Part shown: one piece after another, positions 24,511-35,660 of the stretch
How the letters are laid out: every line of letters begins with the position of its first letter
How positions within the stretch are numbered: position 1 is the first letter of the stretch
Assembly: GCF_014898815.1 (NCBI RefSeq)
Contig: NW_026515545.1
Coordinates: 62,001 to 126,000, forward strand
Direction: 5' to 3'
Source of the DNA: Panonychus citri
Taxonomy: Eukaryota > Arthropoda > Arachnida > Trombidiformes > Tetranychidae
Length of the DNA stretch: 64,000 nucleotides
Program-made: the position numbers and the translations under genes
The notes under the pieces: model-generated
What the model saw: the letters and a program-made list of their open reading frames with translations, nothing else
What the model was told of the DNA's origin: nothing
Databases searched by the model: none

Positions 24511-26364
24511 CTATCCAGCATTCACAATTGTCTCACCATCTACTTCCTCATCTTCAGTATCAGAGTTAATAGTAGCCCAAGGTAAAGGTTCAGCGGTAGC
24601 AAAGACGAGGAAAATTATTAATGCAATAATCTGAAGACCAGATATTATGTGAAATGTTAAAAACCATTTACTTTCTGATTTAATCTGAAAACAAAAGAAA
24701 AGTATTAATGACAAACTGATATCAATTAAACTAAATGAATTTACATCGTCACCAATAATAAAACCAATCAGTGCTGGTGCAATGAAACCCGAAGCGCATC
24801 TCATTGTATTAGCAAATCCGAACGCAGTACCAACCAAATTAGGAGCCATTTCTGGTACCATAGGAGCATCACCACCAGAATCAAATCCATAGAAAAACAT
24901 TGTAACAATTAGAGTGATAACTGCAAGTGTTGGTTTGTCACCCAAATAAGTGATCAACGTTAAGCCGATAACTAATCCAAGTAAAACTAACAAATGAAAT
25001 CAATTGATTAGCAGATTAAATGATGGACGTTTCTCTGTTTATTTTCTTACTAAAAGATTCGAAAATTTTTCTGGTCAAAGTTCTTGGTAACCATTTTTTG
25101 AGAATAATTAATTTAGCCAATGGTCCAGTAATCAATTGTGCAAGAGCAATGACCACATAGAACGATGAATTGATTAATCCATTGTTAGTGATATCATAAT
25201 GAAGTATTTGCTCAAGATAAACTGGAATTTTAGTGTTAATTGTATAATAAGCTAATCCACTTAATCCTCGAACCCAAAAAATGGACCATAGAGGTAGAGA
25301 AGTGAACAATGAAATCCATGGGGTTTTAAGCTAATAGAAAATGATACAAACATCAAGCTAAATTGTTTTAAATTGACGAAATTCATTTGAGGTGTAATCC
25401 AATCTAAAAGTTTGTCTGATAATTATTATCATGAATGTTAATTATTTCTATGTAGTTGATTGGAGTGTAACTGTGAATTTTAGATTGATTAATTTAATAC
25501 CTTTTTCGTCGTCACTTTGTTTACAACTACTTTGGAAAGATATGATTTTTCCCATTTGCTTGTTAAACGACTTGATTGTGGATCATTTGACATGGTCAAG
25601 TAAAAAATGACCGCATAACCTAAATTGACAATTCCAATGATGATAAATGCAGAGGGCCAACCACCCCAAAGGTTAGATTGACACAACCAGGCAGTTAATG
25701 TTAAGGTAATTGCTGTACCAGAATTACAGCCAACTGCAATTAAACTTTGAACTAACGATATTTCACCGGGAACCAGTGCTCGCTAGATTGAAGCACGAAG
25801 GTAACATGACACCATGAGCCAAACCAGTCAAAGCTCTGACGGCAATTAAACAATAGATACTAATTGAAGCAGCAATCGGACTTGCAAGAGTACAAATTGC
25901 TGCAAATGCTTGTGTTAAACTCATTAGAATGACGATATTTGACTTATCCGTTATAACGCCACCAATAAGTTGCGAGGCAGTGAAGGTATAAAAGTACCCA
26001 CCGAGGACCAAAGCTTGATCATATTGATTCCAGTTGAATGTTTGAGACTAAAGTAATAAAAGAGCTCGAATCTTTCAACACATTTTAGGTACAGTCGCTT
26101 ACTTACTTGCTCGAATTGACCAGAGGATCTAAATTTGCCCAGCCAATGTCTCGCGACCAATGAATCCGACGTTTCGTTTGAATTATCAACCATTGCAAGA
26201 ATGGCGACATTTATAACTGATTTAACTGAATACCCAATCATTGTGCATGAGAAAATCATGAACATGACAAAGTACCTGAAAGGAATACATGGTTTAGGCA
26301 ATGATGTCGGTGGTAAATCAATGACAATCGATTCGTCGATCGATGATGATCGCTTTCGAATCAT
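24511..26364 (-). CDS. SLC17-like anion transporter (major facilitator), one frame slip
   Basis: Twelve-helix transporter of the SLC17 group (sialin, VGLUT and Na/phosphate relatives), moving organic anions or phosphate. Exons, high to low: 26364-26107, 26047-25501, 25330-25051, 24986-24745, 24684-24511, giving about 499 residues if one base is disregarded. Evidence: RYFVMFMIFSCTMIGYSV (helix 1), FNWNQYDQALVLGGYFYT, VRALTGLAHGVMLPS (helix 4), PWISLFTSLPLWSIFWVR and the C-terminal LPWATINSD region typical of SLC17. In exon 2 the frame breaks at about 25780 (one extra base) between MLPSCFNLA and ALVPGEIS; the loop there normally carries the WAPPLERS-like motif, which is diverged. Substrate cannot be told. 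The ATG chosen (26362-26364) is the first in frame. Confidence 0.78.
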
Positions 26365-26928
26365 AATAAAGGACACTAAACGATTGACACACTAAATTTG
26401 ATCCATCAACTTATCAACTTGGAGATATTTTTTATCGATCACATAATTAAAACTCTTAGAATTGAAAAAAGAGCAAATGAAATCAACTAATATTACAACC
26501 GAAAGCTTTTCCATATGATCATATTAAGGGTGTTTCTCTTGTACAGCAGAATGATGAGAGTTTTGGCTGATCAAATTCCGATGATAAATGATTAGAATTG
26601 TTAATCTTTATTATGCCAATTAAAGTAAATATTTAATCAACTTTCATATGATCATTCAGCTTCCGATTGTAAAGAGATAAATGATAAATTGTAAAGGTGA
26701 AAGTTAAATCTGATTGAACTTTTTTTTATGGAATAATAATTTACGAGTAGTTAAGATCGATACTAATTGACTTTTTTTGGTGATCAAGAATATGGAAGAT
26801 TTTGTAATTGTTTGGTCATTTAAGTTTAACTAGTTCTCCAATTAAACTTTGGTTTAAGAATATTAACTTTTTTATTATTAAATTAAAATTTCAATGACAT
26901 GAGTGTTTTTCTAGAGGATTTATAAGAA
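26365..26928. other. Intergenic between SLC17-like gene and SGPL1
   Basis: Promoter of the transporter on one side and 3' end of SGPL1 on the other. AT-rich, no further gene. Confidence 0.5.
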
Positions 26929-28933
26929 TTATTTGTATTTAGTCGAGTAATAGGAATCAATGAAATGATTGGCGAAAGTAGAGACAAGTGATCTGTCTGG
27001 AATACTTTGGGACATCCCGTAAAGAGCGGCTTGTCCATCCAATTTGACGTATTTACCTCGATCAGCGTAAAGTTTTGTCGCAATTTCCTCAATATCTTGC
27101 AAAAGAGTCTCAATAACCCCTTTAGCCGTGTGCATCTGAGTGAAGCAAATATGAAAAGCCGAAGGAAATTGTAAGACATTGACGTTCCAGCCCTTCTGAG
27201 TGAGACCATCGCTCAGTTGGAATACATTGAAATCATCTGAATACAAAGCGACCACAGACAATTTGGGTGAACCACAAATCTTGATACCAGCAATTTTAGC
27301 GGCTTTTTTAATAAAATATCGGGTAACCTCGATTATGTTTCTAGTCTTCTCGACATAACCCTCGTGTCCATGATACATGAGACTAGCCCAACAATCAGCA
27401 ATAACACCACCAGGACGGGAACCAAGAATCGTTGGGGAAGCATAAAGGCCACCAGGCCAGTCGGGTGTAACGAAATATTGGTAACGTCTTAGCTCTTCAT
27501 TGGCATACATAACTACAGAGGTTCCTTTGGGAGCGTAACCATATTTGTGCGTATCAGCGGTGATGCTTGTTACTCCAGAGACACTAAAGTCAAATCTCTC
27601 GTCGACTTTGAAACCAGCCTCAGCCACAAATGGATTCAAAAATCCCCCAAGACAAGCGTCCACATGGACTGGGATATTGTAACGTCGACCCAACTTGGCG
27701 ATCTCTTCGATTGGGTCAAAAATACCGTGAGGAAATGCTGGAGCGGATCCAACAAGTAAACAGGTATTACTGTTAATGGCACTTCTCATCTTTCGGATGT
27801 AAACTTTTTTCGTCTCCGGGTCAATAGGAACATGACGAATTTGTACTTTTAAAATCTCTGCAGCCTTGTCGAAAGCAGGATGACCAGTGATTGGCACTAT
27901 TATCTCAGGATTACGAATTCCTTTAACATATTTGGCGTAATTTCGATAAGCTTTTACAACTAGGACAATACTCTCCGTTCCCCCGGTGGAAACAACTCCA
28001 CAAGCATCAGGTCCTCCCTTGTAAAGGTTACATGTCATTCTAACAATTTCGGCTTCCATTTTCCTGATACCAGGAAAAACATCGGCATGTAACGGATTAG
28101 TATAAGCCGTTTTCCGGTAAACATCAGCCATCAAATCTAAAACGCCGTATCTTTTGATCGCTGTAAATTCCGCCAGAAACTCTTCCTTCCTGCCATTTGA
28201 CTGAACCAATTGACAAATAATTGTCAACCATTTCCATCACTTTATTTACATCTAATCCTCGGTCGGGTAAATTGGTCTGAAAAGGTCGATTCTTGTAGAT
28301 GCCCATCAGCTCTTCATCAATCACATCTAAAACCTTATTAATCTCCTTCCTGGCAAGTGACCCGATACCAGGAATTTTGAGTACAACTTGGGTCAACTTT
28401 CTTTTAAATATTGACCAGTAGTCTTCATTGACATCGGGTTTAAAGGTTAACCAAATTTTGACCAGAATAAACCAAACGATTGAAGTAACGGCGACCAAAG
28501 TAAAAGGCTCATGTTTACCAGCGATAAAGTTGAACCTCGATTTTTGTACTTGCAATGAATCTTGAACTATCTCAGCATAGGGTTGAATATATTCCTGGAA
28601 AAGAGTAAAAGAGAAATATAATTAATTGTTTACAAAGTGTTTATATTAATTGATCAATAGCAAATGACAAATTGCCCCATCAAATTGTGAAAACAATAAC
28701 AATCAACACATTTGAATTTGTCTTTCCAACAAAATCAATTGTAAATTGAGTAAATTTTCAAGGATATAACTGGTAACTGGTACAAACTTGATTACAACAT
28801 TTCCTAACAAGATTATTAAACTAATCAACTGATTGTTGATGGTGAACTTGTTATTCAATCAGTTGCTCTCAATCTAATTAGAGACCATTAAACTTACCCA
28901 AGCAATTTTACTATAAAATGTTAGTTGGTCCAT
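26929..28933 (-). CDS. SGPL1: Sphingosine-1-phosphate lyase, one frame slip
   Basis: PLP-dependent ER enzyme that cleaves sphingosine-1-phosphate to hexadecenal and phosphoethanolamine, the exit step of sphingolipid breakdown. Exon 1 28933-28898 (MDQLTFYSKIAW), intron 28595-28897, exon 2 28594-26929. Total 566 residues if one base is disregarded; human has 568. A membrane helix lies at about residues 35-55 (FTLVAVTSIVWFILVKIW). PLP site: ADTHKYGYAPKG with the Schiff-base Lys near residue 362. HVDACLGGF and STGGTESI are also conserved. The frame breaks by one extra base at 28135-28150, between GGIYSDQKI and GVLDLMADVYRK, just before the strictly conserved TNPLHADVFPG. Confidence 0.93.
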
Positions 28934-29656
28934 TTGAAGGAAAGGAAAACAAAATCACCAGCGACACATAAGCAAATTCACAGAGGAAGAAGACGAGATC
29001 AAATCTCTAATGATGATTTCAAATGATAAAATAATATCGAGATTATGATTTGATAAAAATAGGGAAAAACTGGTTAATCAATTGGGTGATTGAGGCTTCA
29101 GATTGACAACAAAGGCAAAGATTCAAATCACAATTTTCACTGGAACTGATTAAAGTGTTTTAATGGATCAATTGACAATCACTGATCATTAGACCAAATA
29201 GATTGATGGCAATTAATGGAAATAACAATTTAAATCAATTCCAAACGAAAACTCTCCAGGAAAGTGAGAGAGGGAGAGAAAATAAAGATGAACAGGATGA
29301 AGAAGATGAGAAAAAGAGGGAGAGAATGAGAGAGAGAGAGAGAAGAAAAAAAAATCAATAGTTTACAGCGCGAAACCTAAATGAGTATAAAAAGTGAACA
29401 GAATTAAAGTTAATCGAAATTAATTTCGAAATTGTAATTAAAATGTCGAAATACAAACGAAATAAGTTGAATCGTTGGAATCGTTATAAGTATTTTCGTT
29501 CGTTCGATTGGCATTTAGTTAAGTTTTCTTTATTATCATAATACAGTTACGAATTTTTTACAAGACGAAATTTAGGACATTTAAATGATTTTCGAATAAA
29601 TTTATTATAAATTGAATACCCGTTAATTAGATTTAGTTGTTTTTTCTTCTGTTAAC
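28934..29656. other. Intergenic, purine-rich
   Basis: Promoter side of SGPL1 and 3' side of the PHD gene. GA-rich low complexity at 29260-29345, no gene seen. Confidence 0.5.
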
Positions 29657-29854
29657 TCATTTATTACCAGTCGAGAACATTTTTTTCATACACTTGACAC
29701 AGAACCATTTCGTTCGAGGACCAATAACATCGGTGTCTCTAATTGGTGGTTTATGACACTTTTGATGGTACAATTTGTGGCACTTTGCACATTCGACTGG
29801 CTCATTTCCAGGAGTAAAGTTCATCTTTCGGCAAACAACACAAACAAGAACCAT
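29657..29854 (-). CDS. Stand-alone PHD finger, INTS12 type
   Basis: Encodes 65 residues from ATG 29852-29854; an in-frame TTG lies two codons upstream. Nearly the whole protein is one PHD finger with ligands Cys5, Cys8, Cys22, Cys25, His30, Cys33, Cys52 and Cys55 (C4HC3). The wording CVVCRKM, VECAKCHKLYHQKCHKPP and WFCVKC is closest to Integrator subunit 12. The N-terminal segment through which animal INTS12 binds INTS1, and the long Ser-rich tail, are absent. Splice-like sites at about 29960 and 30010 suggest a 5' UTR intron and a real transcript. PHD fingers of this kind read histone H3 tails. It could be a reduced INTS12 or a separate small PHD protein. Confidence 0.75.
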   Translation of the reverse strand: MVLVCVVCRKMNFTPGNEPVECAKCHKLYHQKCHKPPIRDTDVIGPRTKWFCVKCMKKMFSTGNK

Positions 29855-30645
29855 TTTCAAAATCGATCAGCAAATTAGTCAATCAATTATCTCGTTGATG
29901 GAAATTTAAACTTTTCTTCTCGTCCAATACAAACGTTGAGGCTCCTCTGTCAATTCAACTAGAAAATAATAAGATAATATGGATAAAGAAGATTAATAAT
30001 AAGATTTACCTGACAAGTTGAGAGAAAATAAAAAAAACCAACGAAAAGATAAAAAAATTCGTAGACGAACCAGAATTCAAATGTTCATCAACTGTTCACA
30101 GCAATAGAATCCAATCCAATAACTCATGTATTCAGCTCGAGATAATTACGATAATATGGAAATAAATTGGGACAACAATCGAAAAGATTGAATGTTAATG
30201 GACGAAAAGAAACAAATTGTAATTGATAAAAACAAATTCTATTAATAAATATTAGTATTTAAAATGTAACATTTTGAGCGTTTGCTCATTCGTATTGATA
30301 AGTGAAGTGTAACCATGGAAACTTTATTTTCACTCATCTTCAATTGAGAATCTCTTTGATTGTGATTTATTAATAAAGTATCTAAATAATTGATGGTAAT
30401 TGAGACCATTGAACTAGTGATTAGTTGATTCTCAATGAGACAATTATGATTGAAATGGAATCAGTGTAACCTGATTTGTCTCACAGTTTCAGGGAGAGAG
30501 AGAGAGATTGTTTTGATCGAGATAATTTCGATTAATTTTTTTTTCCATCACAGTTAATCAATTATCTCATTATATTTTCTATAACCTTTTCTTTATTTGA
30601 GTAACAACTTGACTTTATAATCTTCAACCTTATTAATAATTTAAT
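29855..30645. other. Divergent promoter region, PHD gene and GNPDA
   Basis: Two genes face away from each other here. It holds a likely 5' UTR intron of the PHD gene and a short GA run at 30495. No other gene. Confidence 0.5.
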
Positions 30646-31452
30646 ATGAGATTAATTATATTGGATAATAGTGACGATGTCGCTCTTTGGACTGCCAAGT
30701 ATATTCGTAAGCGGATAAAGTTATTCAACCCTGGACCTGATCGTTTCTTCAATCTTGGCCTACCGACCGGTAGTACACCTCTTGGTACTTATAAACAGTT
30801 GATCAATTTTTATAAAGAAGGATCAATTTCATTTAAATATGTACGAACCTTTAACATGGATGAATATGTTGGATTACCAAGAGATCATCCGGAAAGTTAT
30901 CATTCATTTATGTTCAACAATTTCTTTAAACATATTGACATTGATCCCGTTAATGTTAATATTCTTGACGGGAACGCGTCCGATTTGGAGGCTGAATGTG
31001 TGGCTTACGAGAAGAAAATTGTCGATTCTGGTGGAATAGAATTGTTTGTCGGAGGAATTGGACCTGATGGACATATTGCTTTCAACGAACCAGGGTCAAG
31101 TTTAACGTCTCGAACACGGCTTAAGACTCTTGCCATGGACACAATTCTGGCCAATGCACGTTTCTTTGCCAATGATGTATCAAAGGTTCCCCATGAAGCG
31201 TTAACCGTGGGTGTTGGAACGGTCATGGATGCCAGAGAAGTGATGATTCTGATTACTGGAGCGGCTAAATCGTTTGCCTTATATAAAGCTATCGAAGAGG
31301 GTGTAAGTCATATGTGGACTGTTTCTGCTCTTCAAATGCACCCGAATACAACTTTGGTCTGTGATGAGGATGCGACTCTTGAATTGAAGGTGAAAACAGT
31401 TAAATATTTTAAAAGCCTGATGAGAGTTCACAATAAGCTGGTTGATGAATGA
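30646..31452 (+). CDS. GNPDA1: Glucosamine-6-phosphate deaminase
   Basis: Converts glucosamine-6-phosphate to fructose-6-phosphate and ammonia in the cytosol, opposing the chitin/hexosamine pathway. Single exon, 268 residues; vertebrate GNPDA1 has about 289 with a longer tail. LGLPTGSTPLGTYK (phosphate loop), FNMDEYVGLPRDHPESYHSF (catalytic Asp), GGIGPDGHIAFNEPGSS (catalytic Asp/His) and ARFFANDVSKVP are all present. It is among the most conserved genes in the window. In a chitin-making animal it may tune UDP-GlcNAc supply. GNPDA1 and GNPDA2 cannot be told apart. Confidence 0.96.
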   Translation: MRLIILDNSDDVALWTAKYIRKRIKLFNPGPDRFFNLGLPTGSTPLGTYKQLINFYKEGSISFKYVRTFNMDEYVGLPRDHPESYHSFMFNNFFKHIDIDPVNVNILDGNASDLEAECVAYEKKIVDSGGIELFVGGIGPDGHIAFNEPGSSLTSRTRLKTLAMDTILANARFFANDVSKVPHEALTVGVGTVMDAREVMILITGAAKSFALYKAIEEGVSHMWTVSALQMHPNTTLVCDEDATLELKVKTVKYFKSLMRVHNKLVDE

Positions 31453-31720
31453 TCGAGTATCTTTGACACAATTTCGTTGATTTGTCCTCCGTTGATTGGA
31501 GCCTTTCAATTGAAAGTCGAGTCTCAGTTTGGAAAAATATCTTCTCTTGGAAATGTTGGAAAATTTCATACATAATACAATCACTCTAAATAATTATCTT
31601 TATACTTGTGTAATTAAATTAAAGTTAATTAGTCTATTAACAAAAATATATTTACACAATCACAGAGTAAAATGAATACACTTTCATATTGGTTTATATA
31701 CTAACAGTAATTTAACTATT

Positions 31721-32319
31721 CTAAACTTTTACAGGTAAAATTTTTTTCAATGGATCAAGAAATGATTTATTCTTTTCTTCTAATAATTTAATTAACGAAT
31801 CTAAATGTTGTTGAGTCTCTTTTATCTGCTCCTCAACTTGGCTCATTTTCTCTTCAGTACTTGACCATCGTTCTTCCGTTTTAACAGCTTCATTATTGGC
31901 TTTCCGAGCTTGTCTAAATTGGAGAAGAACATTAAAATATTAGCAAATCAGAGTAAAAAATGACAATACATATTAATAAGAAATAGAATAGACAATTGAA
32001 AATAAAAATACCTCATGAACTCTAATGTAACAGTGATAACAGCAATACAGAAAATGATAGATTCACCCAGCAGTTCAGCTCCAAGTTCAATTGCAGAATT
32101 TTCATTGAGTTTGGTCACCTGATTGGGTTTACCTAAATTGAGTAATTTCATTTTAACATTCACTTCAATCCAATGATAAGTTTGAGCCGGAGGCATACAA
32201 ATGTAGGTACGGAAGAATAGACTTGATTTAGCTTTCTCCTTGATTCGATTAGCTAACGGTTTACTCATTTGACGAACAGCTAAACTTATCAACTTAACCA
32301 AAGGAAAAGATGAAGACAT
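31721..32319 (-). CDS. OPA3: OPA3 family mitochondrial protein
   Basis: Small protein of mitochondrial membranes; loss in people causes optic atrophy with 3-methylglutaconic aciduria. Exon 1 32319-32012, exon 2 31913-31721, 166 residues (human 179). Signatures: FPLVKLISLAVRQMSKPLAN, FFRTYICMPPAQTYHWIE, ELGAELLGESIIF then a hydrophobic helix, and a charged coiled-coil tail (TEEKMSQVEEQIKETQQHLD). A YAGATGKC-type element lies 176 bases upstream of the start. Confidence 0.94.
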
Positions 32320-33167
32320 TGTAATCCCATGAGCACCTAGAAAGAACCAAGTAAACTTGGAACAACAATTGACCAAATAAAAAAGAAAACAATCAAAGAA
32401 GAATATAAAATTTAAGAAAACAATTGGATTAAAAATTAAATTCAATGAACAACAAAATGTGAATAAGAAAAAAGAATCAAAACAAAAAAGTGGCGACATC
32501 TATGGGAGAAGAACAAAAAATTTTGAACATTCGATTTATAGAAAATCATGTTTTCTATTTTTGGCTATTAATCAAAACAGAATTAAGTTGATTAGTTAAT
32601 TTTTGTATCTTGGTGATTTAGTTTAATTTTAATTTGATTGTTTTTCTGTGAATTGAAGGAGTGAGTTTGTTGTAAAATTTTCTAATTTGTGATTTGATTG
32701 ATAAACTCGTTAATTTGATGACTTTATCTGGTTACCAACGAATTTGGTTGGATTTCAAGTCATCTAATTGTTATTATTGATTGTTAATTATTACAATTTG
32801 TGAGTAGTTAATTAATCTTGGTGATAGATTAAAGCTTTGAATAGTATCTTTTGAGATACTTTATCTTTGATATCCAATAATCGACGTAAAGTATTGAGAA
32901 ATATTAATCTTAATCTCAATAGTATTACTATTCTTCTACTTAATTAACTGTAATCAATTTGAGATTAAATTACTATAGTGATTTTGAAACTCACTTATCT
33001 CAATTAATTGGTAATTATAAATATTTCATCTTCAATGTTAAATGGTTATTGATTCTTCATCAGATCAATAGCTAAACTATTTACTTTTTATTCTGTTTTT
33101 GCTTTTTATTAACCTGTGAATTTGATTTCGTTTTTCTTTTGTCAGTTAATTTCTTTCAATTTCAACC
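32320..33167. other. Divergent promoter region, OPA3 and MTAP
   Basis: AT-rich. It carries the shared element at 32495; nothing else coding is seen. Confidence 0.5.
32495..32501 (-). promoter_or_regulatory. Shared upstream element, OPA3 copy
   Basis: In gene sense CCCATAGATGTCGCCACTTT, 176 bases upstream of the OPA3 start. It is the variant with T in place of the second G. Confidence 0.5.
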
Positions 33168-34046
33168 ATGGTTAAAATCGGTGTTATTGGTGGAACGGGA
33201 TTAGATGCTGATATCAACATTGTTAAAGATATTGTCAAGGTTAATACGAGTCCCACACCTTTTGGTAAACCATCCGATGATGTTGTTACCACCGGTAAAA
33301 TTGGCAATGTTGAAGTAGTTATTATGAGTCGTCATGGAGCTAAACATGATCGAAATCCATCCGATATTAATTATCGAGCCAATATTTGGACATTGAAGCA
33401 ACTCGGTTGTACTCATGTTCTGGTTACAAATGCCTGTGGATCGTTACAAGAAAATTACAAACCAGGAATGATCGCCATCGTTGATCAATATATTGATAGG
33501 TAAGTTAATTGTTACCGTTTCAATATTTGCTATTAATATTAATATTTTTCCTTCATAATTTCTTGTAGGACTGTATCACGATTAGCGACATTTCATAAAG
33601 TGGCTCACATTCCCCAAGCTCATGCCTTTAATAAAACAGTCCAATCAATTATCGCCGATGCTTGTAAATCAGTTGGAGCTGATTATCGTTCCGGTGCTTG
33701 TATTGTTGTCGTTGAAGGTCCTCGTTACTCCACCCTGGCCGAATCGAGGCTTTATAAATCATGGGGAGGTGATATCATCGGCATGACAACCTTTCCTGAA
33801 GTTGTATTAGCTGCTGAGGCAGGATTATTTTACAATTCAATTGGTTTAGTTACTGATTATGATTGTTGGCACGAAGATGAAGGTGAATCGGTCACTGTTG
33901 ATCTGGTTATGGGTCGACTCAAATTACTCGCCGATGTGTCAAAAAAAATTCTAATCGAAACAATTACAAGAATTGGTAAACATGATTGGACCAAAGAAAT
34001 CGAGGCCAAAACCCAAGAAGCCAAAGGAGCAATTATGGTTCCTTAA
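33168..34046 (+). CDS. MTAP: S-methyl-5'-thioadenosine phosphorylase
   Basis: Splits methylthioadenosine into adenine and methylthioribose-1-phosphate, feeding purine and methionine salvage. Exons 33168-33499 and 33569-34046, 269 residues (human 283). GVIGGTGLDAD near the start and MSRHGAKHDRNPSDINYRAN bind phosphate. TNACGSLQ, EGPRYSTLAESR, IGMTTFPEVVLAAEA and the Asp pair in TDYDCWH give the purine nucleoside site. The start has a good context (ACCATGG). A polyadenylation signal follows at 34271. Confidence 0.97.
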
Positions 34047-34582
34047 ATGATTAAGAGTCTAAGGACTCGAACGAATCAAAGCAACAATCATTGCCTTATA
34101 TTATTAATAATTTCGATTTGCTCAAAATTAACAAAATTCACACTATTTATATATAATTCACATAAATTGTCTGAAAATTTCTCAGACAATAGTTAGATGA
34201 ACAATTTCAAATCTTCTTACTCTTAAATGTAATTAGATCAATCGATTGTCAATAGTCGAGATTCTTTTTCAATAAAGAAACGATATACGAAAAACTTTAA
34301 TCATTTTATAAAATGGAAATTGAATTTCAAAGTTGGACCAACATTTGGATACAAATAATTGATTTTTAACAAAATCGAAATGAGTATTAGTAGTTAAAAG
34401 AAATTGTTACTCTGTTCCAATAGATTAATTGTCTCTTTTCAGAAATTTTGATTGAATGTGATGGTATTTGATTGAGATCATTGCGAAGAGAAATTAAAAA
34501 TTAAAAATATAATCAAGAATATGAAATTGAAAAAATTAACTTTAGGCAGAATTGATTAACTCGATAAAAAATATAAAACAAC
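34047..34582. other. Convergent 3' region, MTAP and MAD1
   Basis: Holds AATAAA at 34271-34276 for MTAP. No gene. Confidence 0.5.
34271..34276 (+). terminator. Polyadenylation signal of MTAP
   Basis: AATAAA 225 bases after the MTAP stop codon. Confidence 0.5.
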
Positions 34583-35329
34583 TTATTCAACATTAAATGA
34601 TTTCTTGAATAAGTGTAATGTTATTGCGGCAATAAATGCCGGGTAACTATCGTGCTGGACAAGATAACGATGGACAAAAGTTTTCAGGCTTTTCGAAAAA
34701 TCATTCTCCAATAGTTCGAGCTCTTTGTTTTCCATTTTGAACAATAATAAATCCGATGCTTGATTCTCAGCGTAAAGGAACGACACCTTGTAACCATTGG
34801 AAGTGAATTCGATTCGGCATCCAGTTAGACTTAGAAATGCTTCTTTCAATTCTTTGATTTGCTTTTTACACTCCTCAATGTATTTTCCTCTCTTTGATTC
34901 GGATATTTGTAAGGCTATTTTGAGACGTTCAATCTCCGAACTATAATTAATCTCTTCATTGACCATTCGAGTGATGTCGGCAACCTGACCAGCTTCAATT
35001 ATTTCCAATCGGGCGGCGAGTTTTTTATTCTCTGCTTTGAGAAATCGATAATGTTCCCAGTCTCGATTGATCCTATTGTCAACTGGATTTTCTTTTAAAT
35101 GAATTATTCTCCAATCATCAACTGCTAATTGTTGACATTGACATTGACATTGATGTTCTTTAACCTCTTTTTCCTCTTCTTCCTTTAACTCTTTCATTTT
35201 GATTTGCTCTCTTTCCATTTCAAGTCGTTTCAATTCATCTTCCAATAATTTACATTGATCTTTAATCAGTCCAAGCTGAGATGTCAACACTTTAATTTGA
35301 TCAGCAATATCCTTCTCCGTCATAGGCAT
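34583..35329 (-). CDS. MAD1L1: Short MAD1: Mad2-binding motif and C-terminal domain only
   Basis: MAD1 recruits Mad2 to unattached kinetochores for the spindle checkpoint. The protein here has 248 residues against about 718 in human. Residues 1-65 are coiled coil. The Mad2-interaction motif RIIHLKENP (about residues 74-82) fits the rule K/R, two hydrophobics, five any, Pro, and aligns with the human motif. A second coiled coil follows, then the RWD-like C-terminal domain from about residue 160: LTGCRIEFTSNGYKVSFLYA, LELLENDFSKSLK, QHDSYPAFIAAITLHLF. An in-frame TAA two codons before ATG, and an acceptor-like TTTTTAG just upstream of that, mean the protein cannot extend N-terminally on this exon. 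The RLK motif for Bub1 is not evident at the aligned place. Confidence 0.88.
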   Translation of the reverse strand: MPMTEKDIADQIKVLTSQLGLIKDQCKLLEDELKRLEMEREQIKMKELKEEEEKEVKEHQCQCQCQQLAVDDWRIIHLKENPVDNRINRDWEHYRFLKAENKKLAARLEIIEAGQVADITRMVNEEINYSSEIERLKIALQISESKRGKYIEECKKQIKELKEAFLSLTGCRIEFTSNGYKVSFLYAENQASDLLLFKMENKELELLENDFSKSLKTFVHRYLVQHDSYPAFIAAITLHLFKKSFNVE

Positions 35330-35653
35330 CTCTTAATTGTTTCTAAAAATAAAAATCTAATCAATAAATAAATAATAACAATCAAAACAAAAATAGAAAT
35401 CAATTCAACATGTGATAACCTTTTAGTCATAAATAAGGAAAAAGAGAAAACCTTCTTAAAGAAAAGACAATTGATACAAATTTCTAAAGTAAAAAACAAT
35501 ACTTACTATATAGAATCCTGATCCTGAATAATTCACAAACTTAAAAAGATAACAATTAATAAATGATAAAGAAAAATGATCCAATTACTTAACAATTAAC
35601 AGAAATTAATTAATTTCCATTCTTTGTCATGTTTTAAATTCTCTTAAAGTGTC

Positions 35654-35660
35654 GCCATCT
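35654..35660 (-). promoter_or_regulatory. Shared upstream element, MAD1 copy
   Basis: In gene sense CAACTAGATGGCGACACTTT, 325 bases upstream of the MAD1 start, probably upstream of a 5' UTR intron. Confidence 0.55.

Noticed and set aside
25765..25800. A 31-base intron to explain the SLC17 frame break
   Set aside because: Too short compared with other introns here, and a one-base difference explains the frame exactly.
28118..28150. A short intron to explain the SGPL1 frame break
   Set aside because: The only GT-AG pair nearby would remove the strictly conserved SGGIYSDQK segment.
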